Shown: piece after piece, positions 1-11,854 of the stretch
How the letters are laid out: every line of letters begins with the position of its first letter
How positions within the stretch are numbered: the first letter of the stretch is position 1
NCBI GenBank assembly: GCA_021396245.1
Contig: WNYE01000016.1
Location: 310,001 to 374,000, forward strand
Length of the DNA: 64,000 bases
From: Sporothrix humicola
Lineage: Eukaryota > Ascomycota > Sordariomycetes > Ophiostomatales > Ophiostomataceae
Direction: 5' to 3'
Program-made: the position numbers and the translations under genes
The notes under the pieces: model-generated
Seen by the model: the letters and a program-made list of their open reading frames with translations, nothing else
Databases searched by the model: none
What the model was told of the DNA's origin: nothing

Positions 1-3000
1 TCACTGTCCAAGCATATCCAAGCCTTCCAAGCCTCACTCAGGCTTCTGCAAAACGGCCGAGGACGACCGTGGATCTACGGATTTCCCGTTTCCGCCTGAG
101 CATTAAACACAAACGATCCTCTTCTAGCAAGATCGTTTCAAGATATGCACTGCATTTGAAGAATTCTCCGGCATGGTATTTGCAAATACAGTATCAATTG
201 CAAACAGGGGAAGCATCCGAAAGGAAAACAGGAAGCTGGAAACAAAACAGACGCACTCTTGCTCAAACTATTCCTGGTCAGCCTGCTCGGATTTGCATCC
301 GGTCGCCTGCACTACTGGTACACGCCCCCTCCATCACCAGCCTGTCGGGCGAGCAACTCTTTTGTCGACTTGTTTGTCGACTTCTACTCGTCCTCTTACC
401 AGCGTCTTCCCTCAACCTCTAACCTTTCCTATTTGCATCTGGTCTCGCCGCCGGTGCTCCAGCTGCTGTCTTTGCCTTTGTATCTTGGCCCCGTCCTTGG
501 CTCTGGCTGGCTGTTTTCTCTGTTTTTTGTGAGTCGTGCGCTCTCCACTCGCCCTAGATCTATCGCATCTAGTGTAAGTGGGCCGCTCACCACCAAAAGG
601 GAAACAAAAGTATTAGCCATAGCCGGTACTCAGAACCTGTACACAAAACGCAACCCGCAAACCGCTATTGCTCATCCCCTCTGCTTTTCGATTCCTCCGT
701 TGTTTCTTCCTGTCTCGAACGGCAACCCTCACTCTCCTTGTCTCTTTGTTCCCCTCGCAATTCTTGCATGAGGTTCATGAAATAAGGAAAAGAGACCCTG
801 GTCGTCTCCTCTTTTGCAAGGTTAGTAGCAACTCGTTCTTGCTCGCTATCCCAGTTGATAGCAAACTTATGCATGCACTTGCTTCTTCCGCTGTTTGGTT
901 CTGTGCCTCTGCACAGTATCTCTGTATCGTCAATTACCACATTCTTCTCGGCTATGCTTTCTTTTTTATTTGGATTTTTTCCCCCTGATTCGAATCTCAA
1001 GCACGCCCGGCCCCCCGTCCTCCTCCGTTCTTCATCTTGTTTTGTCTTGATTTACTGCATCCTTGCAATACACGCTTTTGTTTCTTTTTTTGTCGGTTTA
1101 CCTATGTAGCTCTCTTTTCTTTTCGCTGTGGCTTTCTTTTCTGTTTTGTTTTCTTTTTTGATCCTCCTATCTTTTCTTGTCCTCTCCACCCCGTCTCCCT
1201 TGATATCCGCTTCTCTCCCTTTTTGCTTCCTTCTCAATTCTCAGTCTCCTCTTACCTGCCTCTAACTCCACTCCCACGCAGAACGAAGGCCGCCACAAAT
1301 TGCAATTGTGGTTAAACACGCAAATCACAAAGTACTCTCTCTACCTTTTGTGCTCCATCGCCACAAAGACACCACAAATCCACCAAGCGGAAAGCGTTTA
1401 CGCTCCACGGCACGGAAGACCTTTTGCTGCCACAATCAAAAAGCCAAAACCAAAAGCCGCAAGGCGATCCATCTCGCTTGACCGCGTGCTACTGCAGGGT
1501 TCACCACGTCACGGTCCCCGTCTGCCTCTTTCTCAGTGTCCTGGTCCTAGTATCCAAAAATCCTAGCATTTTAGCATCCTGGCGTCCTAGAACCCTTGTC
1601 AAAGCTCGCCACAACGAAATCCCACGCTCAACGCCCGCCCACATCCGCACACCGCACACCCTAGACCGTCACAGCGAAACTGGGTATCCCCTCAGCCTTT
1701 TGGGCAAAGCGTTTAATTCTGTCACTTTCCTGCCCGGATCCATCTCCTTGCTTCCTTTGCCTGAGCTTCCCAGAGTCGTTTTTTGCTCTCCTTACGGTGT
1801 CTCCTTGGAGGTCATGAGTTGAAGAGGTCCTTGCTTTTTGTTTTGCGTGTCTGGTTTACATACGACGTTCTCCTCTTTTTCACAATTCTCCCTTTCTCTC
1901 TTTTTCCCTTCTTCATATTTACACAATTGCATTGCATCTTGTACGATTGCACGATTGCACATTGCACGACACCTGTGTGCCTCCCGTCAAAGCCGTCTGT
2001 CACGTTTATCCCTTTGTCACTTTCCGTCCTGGCACACTTTCGTCACCTCGTCGTCACCTCGTCACCCTTCCATTTTCCAGCCAACCAGCCGATTTTTCGA
2101 CGATTCGTCCAACCGTCCAACCGTCCAGCGTAACATTTCTACTTTACGCATATATTTTCCTGCTCAATCCTTTCTGTCTTTGCGGCCGAGAACCGTTGTG
2201 CCATGTTCTCTGGTTGGCTCTCTTGCCCAACATCAATTTGACACAGACCGCGCACTACGGCCTTTTTTCTCAGTCCCAGAACCACAGAACACATAGCTCG
2301 ATCCCAGAACCCAGGGACTGCAGCTCCAGGCCCAGCTCGACAGCTCCGACAATCTCGCGCCTTTGTTCTCTGTCTCCCTCTGATTCTCGCATGCTCGCCT
2401 CTTTTATCTTTTTCGCCCTCCCATTCTTCTCTTCTCTCCAACCCTACTCCTTGACCTGCGACCGAGCGCCCACGTTTTCCAACTCGTGTTTATTTTATTT
2501 TCCGGGATCCTACTGTCTTTCTTTCGAGAACAACAAAAATAAAACATCGACGCAAAGTTCAGAGTAGCGAATACGGATTTACAATCTCGAAGCACTCTTT
2601 ACTGAGTACTTAGTACTCCGTACACTCCTCATAATTACACTCCTTGTGCACTACACTTACAAGTCAAGTGCACTAAAGCTACATTACTCGCACGCCCATG
2701 CTGCTGCAATTAGTGTAAAACCCTCCCACCACCACGCACTATTTCCAGCCGCTTCCCGCCTTTTTGCATTCTTGCTGGACAGCGCCTCGGGTTGTCTCAG
2801 TCGTTTGTTGACCTTTCGTTTCTTCTTTTTTCTTAACCACACCCCCTCCCTTTTCGACTGAGCATTTTTCCTCCCTTTATTTTTGTCCTTGCGCTGTTAG
2901 CTGTTATTCCTTTTAGTCGTTTTTTTTCTTTTCTTTTCCTACACCCCCTCTTCTTAAGCGTCGAGTCCCCTCAAACCTTTATCACCTCCCCTCTCCCCAT

Positions 3001-3736
3001 CTTGAACATCTCATCGACCCGTCTTCTTTTCTATTCCTACCTCATTCACTCTCTCAACCAAGAAACAAAAGCCCGTCATACAATACGACAAAGACTCAAA
3101 GACTCGTCATAAACGACAATCCAGATCATAGACAAGAACACAACATACACATACACACAGACCAGAAACACAACATCGACTGCCTCACTCTCACCACCGC
3201 ATCACCACCTCTCACGACCTGGGAACGGACCTTGCTGCCGTGAACCGCTTCTTGCGTGTTACAGTCGACGGACAGTTTGGCACCGGGCCTTCCTTCCCTC
3301 TTACCGGTCACAATAATGTAAGATATCACCGCTTCCTGCCTCCTTTCACTTTAAAGCGCTTCTTGTGCACACTTATGTGCACATGTCTGTACACACACTG
3401 TGGACATCGTGATCCACTTGTCTGTGCTTCTTTCTGCTTTTGTCTCTACGGATCTGCCGGTGCACGACCCAGAACTGTGTATGACAAAGTGTCGTGGAAA
3501 GCGTGTACAAGAGAAACACAAGACAGGACGGCATCTGAGGAACGAACAGGTGCGGCAAGAGAAAAAGGGAAAAGCGGACGGCTACCTGCTTCTGCCCGTG
3601 TCTTTCTGTGCTCCTTGTTTTAAAAGCACATTTTCGCTGCATCCAGTTTCAGCCGTTCACTTTCCTTTGATTATGATTTCATGATTTTCACTTTCACTTC
3701 ACATTCACTTCAACGACTTGACCCCAGACAACTAAT
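1..3736 (+). promoter_or_regulatory. Pyrimidine-rich upstream region of the first gene; no protein gene seen
   Basis: No reading frame here looks like a real protein; the open frames are rich in Ser, Leu, Phe and Pro because the + strand is a near-continuous C/T-rich sequence from about 660 to 3100. Such one-strand C/T richness is common in promoters and 5' leaders of filamentous fungi, and here it points to the + strand gene starting at 3737. A plausible 5'-leader intron is visible at 3318-3727. A stretch at 2604-2623 has the overlapping motif GAGTACTTAGTACTCCGTAC. I see no tRNA or other RNA gene. Confidence 0.5.
3318..3727 (+). other. Candidate intron in the 5' untranslated leader
   Basis: A GTAAGA donor begins at 3318 and a pyrimidine-rich tract ending in CCCCAG closes at 3727, ten bases before the first ATG of the downstream gene at 3737. 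Long leader introns occur in fungal regulatory genes. This is inferred only from splice-like signals, and many other weak sites exist in this C/T-rich sequence. Confidence 0.25.
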
Positions 3737-6700
3737 ATGGCTCCTCCAGATCTCATACCCCGAGCCCTCTCATCCACCATGGCCAACGGAATCGACAGGC
3801 TCGAGCGCCTGTTCTCGAAAAAGAAGTTTTCTGCAGCATCCCGGGAACAGCAGCAGGCTGCCGACTACAATGCACCACCATCAACCTCCTACTCGTCTCG
3901 CTTCGCCCTGCGCAAAGGCTCTGCTGCTGTCGCCTCTCCCGCATCACCCACCCGCCACACACCTCTGGACGATATGCGTTTCCCGCAGCCGTCGTTTATC
4001 CGCCCAAAAGCCGCAAGAATGATCCCCCGCGACGACCACGCCTATGGCCCGGTCTCGCCTTCTCGCCCTGGCACGGCTAACCGTAGCATGAGCGTGCCCG
4101 AGGGTCCTCCGACCCTGCCTCAGCTGGCTGCGTCTATCGTTATCTCTACTTCTTCGTCTACAGCCACCACCACAACAACAAAGGTTGTTCCACCGCCGCG
4201 GAGTGCTGGTGGTCTCACAGCTCGCAGCCCGCATGGGCCCCCGGTTGCCTACACGACACAGGCGAGGTCCATGTCGGTTACGTCGCCGCACCGGCGCACG
4301 TTTGACAGCCGTCGCAGCAGCGGATCGATCAACTACAACTACAACAACTACTGCAGCACGTCGGCGACTCTGAGCAGCAGTGGCAGCAGCACGATGAGCA
4401 GCAGCACACACACCAGCAACGGCAGCAGCAACCATCCCAACCGCCGCTCATCTTACATTGAGACCCCTTGCGAACTTAGTGACGCCGCTGCTCGTGCTGT
4501 GGCCGTCCCGACCAACAACGGCCGCGTTCTCGCGAGTGTCAACGTCCAGCGTCTGCCCAAGCGATCGTCTTCGCTACTGCAGCGCCGCGACGTCTTCGTC
4601 TCGCCGCTCGCCAACCTGGACACATACCAGATCTCCAACACGGGCCGCCGCGACTCCGTGGCCATTACGATCAGCTCAGGCGAGATCAGCCCGTCGACCG
4701 TCCACCCCACACCCGTTATCCCGAACTCGCCCAAGGTGATCCAGCAGGAGCAGGCCCAACAGCCCGAGCTCAAGATCCAGGGCGACGAGCTGCACGAGCT
4801 GCGTGAGCTGCAGGGTCTGTCAGATCTGCCGCACACACCGCCACTCAAGGACCTCCAGCAGCCGCTCTTCTTCTCTCAGCAGACGGACGACGAGGCCATT
4901 GAGCACCCCACTGAAGAGACAGCAGCCCCTTCATCTCCCAAGTCGGAGCTGCCTATCTTCACCGAGACGCCTCTGCTGCGCCGCGACTCGGTCTTTGCAC
5001 CGATTGTCCTGCCCCAGAGCCGGTCTTCGTCTCCCTCTGTTGTGTCGGCAGTCTCGGCCCGTCGCCGGTCCCGCCGCCGTCCCATGTCGCTCCGCTACCA
5101 GCGCCACCTGCCCATTGAGCCCAAGCCGTCGTCGCCGAGCTCGGTGCTCATGGAGCCCAACTTGGGCGACTTCCTGTCGCTCAGTGATGACGATATTGCC
5201 GAGGATGCTGCTGCGGCTGCTGCTTCTGCCTCTGCTGTGACGGCCTCGACTGCCTCGCCGGCCGAGGCTACTAAGGTCGTTGAGGAGAAGAAGGAAGAGG
5301 CCAAGGAGGAGTCTGTCCCTGAGACCAACTCGCCCACTCCTCGCGCCTCTATCGTCCCTGCTGTCACTACCACTCCCGCTGAGGACGTTCCTCCCACCAC
5401 TCCCCCCAAGACGCCGGCCCAGATCAAGAACGCTCTGGCTCTCCAGAAGCCTCTGCCACCTGCACCGGTCGACTCGACTCCTCCCACAACCACCTCTCCT
5501 CCAGTGTCTCCCACTTCTTTGGCACGCAGACGTGCCCTGGTCGTGGCTGCCCCTCCTTCGCTCCCGCCCGCCTTCCAGGCCCCTCCGCCTGCTTTCCTGT
5601 CTTTGCTGCCTGGTATGCCTCTCCTGCCTTCACCCATGTCGGTCACTCCTTCCACGGTGACTCCAAGTGCCCGCCCCCGCACGCCCGCTGGCGAGGCCCG
5701 CATGGCTGCCGCGTTTGAGATCGCCCGCATTGCCTCGCAGTACAAGTTTGACCTGGCCTACATTGCCACCATCTGGCCCAAGAATATGGCCTTCCCTGCG
5801 TCGGCGTCTGCGTCGACTTCTGCCTCCACATCCACTGCCCCCGCTCAGTCCATCGGCTGGCCGTCGTCGCCGACGTCGCCGTCGGCCAAGGGCGTCGGCA
5901 TGTCCCGCAACAACAGCCAGACCAGCAGCCGCCCGCCCCTGAGCGGCCGCGGCGCCAACCGTGCCAGCCACGTCAGCCACGCCAGCCATTCGTCCCAAAA
6001 CAGCCTGCACAGCCAGTCTAGCAACTCTTCCCTCAAGGCCGCTGCTGCTTCTTCCGGCAAGGGTGTCTTCTCGCCCGTCGGCATGCGCCAGAGCAAGCTC
6101 GAGGCCCAGTTCCTGGCTGCCTACGGGCTGGCCACCGTCCGCGCGCCCTACAGCCTGTCGGCGCCGACGCACGCCAAGATTCTGAATGCCGAGCGCTGGC
6201 TCGAGTTTAGCGAGCCCGACGCGCAGCCCGACGAGTTTTCGCGCGGATATGGCTGTGCCTTTTACCGCGGCCGGGCTCCGGTGCAGGCCGCCTCAACGCC
6301 CGCTGCCGCCCCTACTCTTGTCACCCAGTCGCAGCAGGCACGCTACCAGCGCCGCCCGTCGACGGACGACTGCGATGCCGACACCGAGCAGGACGCCCGC
6401 GCACCCCGTCCGCGCCGCAAGGCGTCGACCTCGTCATCGGCCTCCAACAACCGCGGCATTGTGTTCGTGGCCTACCGCCGCAAGGAGGTGGCCGACGAGC
6501 GCGCCCGCCGCCAGGAAAAGGACGACCTGGAGGCGCTCTACCGCGACGTCGAGGCCCTGGTCGGCAAGATCCTGGGTGTGCACCTGCAGCAGCAGCGGCA
6601 GGCACAGCAGCCCGGGGCGGCGACAACAACGGCGAACGTCGAAGACGTGCTGGCTGCTGCTGCCGCTGGCGGCTTCCCCGGTGCCGGTGCCGCTTGTACT

Positions 6701-6739
6701 CTGCGTCAGTCGCGCTTCCTCGGCGTGAAGGCTGCTTAA
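3737..6739 (+). CDS. Large Ser/Pro-rich fungal protein of unknown function
   Basis: A single-exon frame of 1000 residues with strong GC3 bias. Residues 1 to about 660 are low complexity: Ser, Thr, Pro and Ala runs, an Asn/Tyr patch near 200, and many SP/TP sites, as in a disordered, phosphorylated scaffold. Near 655-680 a more ordered segment includes ARMAAAFEIARIASQYKFDL and then IATIWPKN. A C-terminal region (about 790-985) has LEAQFLAAYGL, the block ERWLEFSEPD...YSRGYG-like sequence, RGIVFVAYRRK, and a final helical charged stretch. I know this layout from unnamed conserved proteins of filamentous fungi but can give no function. Met1 (3737) is in a weak context; Met15 (3779) sits in CACCATGG, a near-ideal context, and begins MANGIDRLERLF, so translation may start there. 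The gene converges with the CwfJ-type gene at 7370. Confidence 0.85.
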   Translation: MAPPDLIPRALSSTMANGIDRLERLFSKKKFSAASREQQQAADYNAPPSTSYSSRFALRKGSAAVASPASPTRHTPLDDMRFPQPSFIRPKAARMIPRDDHAYGPVSPSRPGTANRSMSVPEGPPTLPQLAASIVISTSSSTATTTTTKVVPPPRSAGGLTARSPHGPPVAYTTQARSMSVTSPHRRTFDSRRSSGSINYNYNNYCSTSATLSSSGSSTMSSSTHTSNGSSNHPNRRSSYIETPCELSDAAARAVAVPTNNGRVLASVNVQRLPKRSSSLLQRRDVFVSPLANLDTYQISNTGRRDSVAITISSGEISPSTVHPTPVIPNSPKVIQQEQAQQPELKIQGDELHELRELQGLSDLPHTPPLKDLQQPLFFSQQTDDEAIEHPTEETAAPSSPKSELPIFTETPLLRRDSVFAPIVLPQSRSSSPSVVSAVSARRRSRRRPMSLRYQRHLPIEPKPSSPSSVLMEPNLGDFLSLSDDDIAEDAAAAAASASAVTASTASPAEATKVVEEKKEEAKEESVPETNSPTPRASIVPAVTTTPAEDVPPTTPPKTPAQIKNALALQKPLPPAPVDSTPPTTTSPPVSPTSLARRRALVVAAPPSLPPAFQAPPPAFLSLLPGMPLLPSPMSVTPSTVTPSARPRTPAGEARMAAAFEIARIASQYKFDLAYIATIWPKNMAFPASASASTSASTSTAPAQSIGWPSSPTSPSAKGVGMSRNNSQTSSRPPLSGRGANRASHVSHASHSSQNSLHSQSSNSSLKAAAASSGKGVFSPVGMRQSKLEAQFLAAYGLATVRAPYSLSAPTHAKILNAERWLEFSEPDAQPDEFSRGYGCAFYRGRAPVQAASTPAAAPTLVTQSQQARYQRRPSTDDCDADTEQDARAPRPRRKASTSSSASNNRGIVFVAYRRKEVADERARRQEKDDLEALYRDVEALVGKILGVHLQQQRQAQQPGAATTTANVEDVLAAAAAGGFPGAGAACTLRQSRFLGVKAA

Positions 6740-6762
6740 GTGCGTGAGCGAAGCGAGCGCAC
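6740..6762 (+). other. Short hairpin directly after a stop codon
   Basis: The bases right after the TAA at 6737-6739 run GTGCGTGAGCG...GAGCGCAC and can pair over five to six bases at their ends. It could affect the 3' end of the message, but this is only a structural observation. Confidence 0.3.
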
Positions 6763-7369
6763 ATTACTTATCCATCAACACATTCATTCATCACCACACT
6801 CATTCTCTTCCCTATTCTCTCTTTCTCTCATATTTCCTTTGTCATGGCGATACGGTCAGGATGACCAGTACATACTTATTTCAGTCTTTCTTTTCTTTCC
6901 TATTTCTCATCATTTCCTTTTCATGAAGGTGCAAAGCTCACACAACGACGGACAACGGAACGGTTTCTTTTTTCTTTATCTTGTCTTCCATCATTTATTT
7001 CCATACTAGTCTTTTTCAGTCATTTTTCAGTCATTCTGCACTCCAAATACCCCCATTGCACAACAGAGTCCACACACGGGAACCGAGAACGGGAAAGGGG
7101 CGGTCCAGGGGACGAAGCATATACCAAATACCATTTGATTTAATAGCATTGATTTATACCATACCAATTACAATCACATTACAATTACAATCACTCAAGC
7201 TTACTTATCTATGCAATCATGTCTGTAGAATAATAATAATAAATGCCAACTGTAAATCATCGTAACTCCAAACCCAGCATATAATAGGGTATCTATTCTA
7301 TCTCAAAGCCCCAAAAAGCACTTTTTTCTTGTCCTCGCCTTCGGTTCGTCTCTCCTTCCGCCAACTCGT
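6763..7369. other. Convergent 3' intergenic region
   Basis: This gap lies between the 3' ends of two converging genes and should hold both 3' UTRs. It turns A/T-rich near 7125-7280 and contains AATAATAATAAATG at about 7231, a plausible polyadenylation zone. No gene seen. Confidence 0.5.
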
Positions 7370-9719
7370 TCACTCCAGCGTAAAGTCCCATGGCGCATAA
7401 GCTGCCCGGAACGCAGCCACGTCCGCCTCTTCCTCTGCTTCCGTCTGCGAACACTCTTGCCACACGGTCCGCGTCGCCTCGAGGCCCAGCAGCTTGGCAA
7501 CCACGCGGCGGCCGAACTGCAGGTCGAACCGCGCGCCCTCGTCGAGGTGCATCACCAGCGTCTTGCCGACAATCTTTTCGTGGCCGTCGGCGCCGACCTC
7601 CTCGCCCCAGATCCATACCCGGAAGTAGTCGCCAGTGATGGGCGTGAACGGTTCGTCGGCCTTTAGGGGAGGCGAGTTGTCTTCGGAAAAGGAAGGCAGC
7701 TGCAGATTGGCCGCCTCCACTTTGAACGCCGCCTCGACCAGCCCACCCACGACCAGCTTGGACGGCACCGGCACCAGCTGCCAGTGCACGTGCACGTTGC
7801 GCGACCGGCTAATCTCCCACGTCACAGTCCCCAGCTTCTGCTTCGTGCGGCTGCTAACCATGGCCTGCAGAGTCTCGCGGAAGCGGGTCATTTCCCGATA
7901 CGTCTTGTCGGCCGTCACTTGGCCATTGTCGGCAGCGGCGGCCGGGTCGTTGGAGTGCATGGCACCGGCCGAGATAGTGGCGGCGTGGCTCAGCGGGACA
8001 ATAATCAGGTGGCCCGGGAAACTCTTGCCCTCGGTGCCCTTGTCTTCCTCTCTGGCATCCTTTCCTTCGGGCGCCTTGAGTCCCTGCTCCTCAAATGTTG
8101 TCGGGAGAGGCAGGGGGCCCTTGGCCGTCGCTAGGTACGCGTCTTCGCCAATACTGGCCAACATGTGGGTCGGCAGGTTCGGGTTCGACAGACAAAAAAA
8201 ACACCGGTCCGGGCCGGGCGGCGGCTCGTGGCCACGGTCACGGCGGGAGCGTTTACCATGCCGGCCACCGCCTCTATGGTCGTGGTGGTCTTGAGAAAAG
8301 CGCGAAAAGGACTCTCCGCCTTCGGCAGGCGCCCGCCGCTTCTTTTGCGCGCTGTTGCCGCGGCCCAAATAGGGAGACGGCGTGCAACCCGCCGGCACGA
8401 GTGTAGCCGCCTCACGGGACAGTGCAAAGGCGTACAGCGCTTTAGCCTTGGTAGAATTGCCCCAGCTCGCCAGCGACAGGAACCGTGTGACGTCAATCGC
8501 CAACGAGTGCGACGAGTCGGGCCGCTCCGGGTGGAAGAAGGCCTCGCGCTCAAAGAAGAAGGTTCTGCTGTCACCCCCCATGTATACGTCAGGAGACGCC
8601 GTCAAGTGGTACCGCGGGCGCAGGGCGGCCACCAAGTCGGCCAGCCCGTCACTGTCGGGGATCACCCGCAACGGGTCCTGGCCCTCGAGGCCGGATCCTT
8701 CTCCGAAAACAGTCTGAGCCGATCCCTTCAAAACGCCCCGCGGCCAGATCGCCGTCAGCAAAATGTCGGCACCGTGGGCGCCGCGCAACGACGCCTCGTC
8801 GGCCACCGAGTGGAACGGCAGGCATGCATCTGTCGACGGCCCTGCGCGCACCACGCCATCGGCCGACTGTTCCCCATCGTTTTCCACCAACAAGCCACCA
8901 AGCGCCACAATCCGCAACCCCTCAGCCGTCTTCGTCACACTGCGCTTGCCCAGGTAGTGCAGGTTGGGACAGATTTCGTTTCCTTCGCCGTCTGGTGTTG
9001 TGGCTGCCTCCTCGAGCCGCTGGGCAATCCGCGCCGGAAACGGCCGCGTGCCCACCGTAAAGTAGGTCGTCACCGGCACCTCAATCTCGCCCGCCAGCAG
9101 CCGCGCCAGCTCGTCGTTGTCGTCGTCTTCGCCAAACAGGTTTCCCGTGGCAATGCAACACGCAAACTGGTTCTTAGCGTGGAGGGCGCCGAGCTTCTTG
9201 AACGCCGCCGCGAACTGGCCGTTGACCGACCCGAGGACGATCCTAGAAAGATGTTAGCGTTACTGTCAGAAGAGACTGAACGTAGAGTGAAGTGAGTGCA
9301 CTGGCGCTCACAGATCGAAAGGTTTGCATGGTGCGCTGGGACCAGCGGCTTGAGGACGGTGACGTCGAGTGCGAGGACGACGAGGTCGACGCGATCCAGA
9401 CGGAGACCAATATGAAGGGTACATGATGAACAAGTGACAGATAGGATGGATGTGAAGTGAAGTTATTTGTTGCTACAGTATGATGCATCAGCTTGGTGAA
9501 AAGTGATGTGTCTGTGTGTGTGTGCAGATATTGAGACGCTGATTGAAATGAGAGAGCGATAGTGAAAGGTGAAACAGAGAGTGGGAGGGAAAAGAGATAT
9601 GGCACGGAGGAGACTTTTAAGAGGATAGGAAGCAGGAGTGTGAAAAGAAAACGCCAAAGGTAGGAGGACAAGGAAGAAGATGAGAGAGACGGAATATAAC
9701 CTTACAGTTTAGACGACAT
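7370..9719 (-). CDS. CwfJ/Drn1-like protein (CWF19L1 family), linked to spliceosome and lariat turnover
   Basis: Two exons give 628 residues: 9706-9719 (ATGTCGTCTAAACT) and 7370-9242, separated by a 463-bp intron with GTAAGG donor and CTAAC...TTTCTAG acceptor. The junction reads MSSKLIVLGSVNGQF, the usual family start. The N-terminal third is the metallophosphatase-like region (IATGNLFGED, YFTVGTRPFP, LHYLGKRSV). A basic low-complexity linker precedes CwfJ_C_1, with DRCFFCLSNPNLPTHM and the HIT-like NVHVHWQLVP, and then CwfJ_C_2 to the C-terminus (DYFRVWIWGEE, FGRRVVAKLLGLEATRTVWQ, ending PWDFTLE). Family knowledge: yeast Drn1 binds the debranching enzyme Dbr1 and aids intron lariat turnover; the human relative is CWF19L1. 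Function here is by homology. An alternative first exon at 9312-9424 is possible (see findings). Confidence 0.9.
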
Positions 9720-11854
9720 TGTGATATTGTGAGCTGTGAGAATGAGAGAGACAGATTCTCTTCGATATGAGAGTGTGTGACGAGATGCTGCCTCAGTGTG
9801 ACGATGTATCAATTCCACGTAAGTCAAAGTCCGTGGATGCCGGCTGAAAAAAAAAAAGAGGCGTAGTTGCGAGAGATCAGACAGTTGCATGCATGTCAAA
9901 AGCTGTCGTTCGAGGTGCTCAAATGAAAAGAAAAGAGTTGCTTCAAAAAGGGGCACAATCGAGACGATGAGTTGTCGTATTGACTGTATCAGCATATAAT
10001 GGCGTGTCAATTCTATGAGAATCAGTGAGCTGTCAATTTGCTTGATGAGTTGTAATTCTTCGATGATGACTGTCGCAATATGCCTTTGAAAGCTTCAATA
10101 TCTTGTCGCGTCGCAGCTTGCAGCTTTTCAGCATGTTGAGATCACTAGCGCCGATTTTGGACTGCTTAGTCATGCGTCAGTGTACTCCATAAATGCATAA
10201 CATGCACTTATCCAAACGTCATGTCATGGGCAACCAAGCAGCAACCACCCTATGGCACATTCCACATCTTGGCACTTTGCAAAATGCCATTCTTTTACAG
10301 AATTTACGATTTAATGATACAATTATACATCTACGCTCATTGAGTCCTCATACGCAGCCAAAGTCAATGAATTTTGGTTGATTTTTTGCCGTCTGCCACT
10401 CGTACAAAAGATCTGTCCCTTTTGAAAGTAAACAAATGACCCAAGAACAGCCAGCCAGCGAACAAAAAGAAAGAAAAAGAAGGCCAGAACAAAAAGGTAT
10501 CAAATGAGGCGTGTTCAAGTAATGAACAGCCCCCAAGAAGAAAAAAAGTAAAAAGAATCAACAACAAAAGGTATCCGTACAAAAGCAACATGGTCTTTCC
10601 ATCTTTTTCCTTCAACCAGATCAAATAGATCTCAAAGAGCGTCCATCATCTCCAACTCTCGCTCCTTCACCAACTTTTTCTTCCGCGACATTAAATCTTG
10701 GGCCTTCTCTCCCGCCACAACTTTTGTTGTGTATGTACAATGCAAGGGGGGATGGAGGAAAGTGATATGCGCTGTAAAAACAAACAAAAAGGAGGGGATA
10801 CAAGAAGTCAAGAGGGAATAGTGTGCAAATAGAATGCAACGCAGACAGGGCATCTCCTCCCTCCTCTATTAGTGTCGATATGTATATCAACGGATGGGAG
10901 GATAAGAAGTCGGCGTTATGTTATGCAATGAAGTATCATGCAAGGCAATGCAAGCTCGGTAAGGAGTATATCAAGAGCCGGAGTAATGTCCCGGTGTATT
11001 GGAAAATGCTGGATGACGCTAGATATGCTTTTTGTGTCGGATCGCGTTGTATTGCGAGATGAATTAATTAGTTGCCTCGTGGGCCCGGTTTGTCGACCAG
11101 TCGTTGTTGTCGGGTGAAATAATTATTAAGGAGTGTAATGGTTTGTTCGTGGGTTCGCTGGCAGAAGAGTGGGCACATGCAAAGCAAAAAAGACAAGGTC
11201 AAGCAAGAACGTAGCAGAATGCAGACAAGGCTGTGCAAAAGGCTGGCAAAAAGAATAGCAGTAAAATGCAAGGCTAGGCTGGAGCGCAATGCTAGTGCTA
11301 GTGCTAGAGCGGCAGGCAAGACAAAAAACAATTGATGATGATGATATGATGAATCTCAATGTTGTAGTGTGCTTTCTCTCCCCCTCTGAATGCAAATCAA
11401 AAGACAGGCGGGGGACGAGATATGATGATGATAATACACAGGCTGTAAAGCCCAAAGGTCTTCCCCGACAAGGGGGCTTCAAAAAATGAGAGAAAAAGAT
11501 AATGGCAAAAAGAAAAACAAGAAATCAAAAAGGAACCACCAAAATCCGTGGTAGTAATGAAGAAAAGACAGGCTTGTTAAACGCCAAAAAAAAGGAAAGT
11601 GGTAGTAGAAAAAAAAAGGAAGAAGAGCAAAATGTAGGCCAATAAAAGTAAAAGGTGACGAAAAAGGAAAGGAAGAAAGGTTTTTGTCAAGAAAGAGAAA
11701 GATCGGACATTATTGTACACCGCATGTTCCATATCAAAAAGGAAGTAAAAAAATCATGGGGAATCATGGGACGAGAAAGGACAAAAAAGACAAGAAAGAC
11801 AAAAAGAAAAGGTAGGTGTCATGAAAAATGTGCGTTGTGGGTGTCGGGGGTCTC
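9720..11854. other. Intergenic region between two minus-strand genes
   Basis: This 2.1-kb gap holds the promoter of the CwfJ-type gene (left side) and the 3' region of the Cdc25-type gene (right side). It is A-rich on the + strand, so T/C-rich in the sense of both genes. Open frames up to 118 codons show no recognisable motif. No RNA gene seen. Confidence 0.4.
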
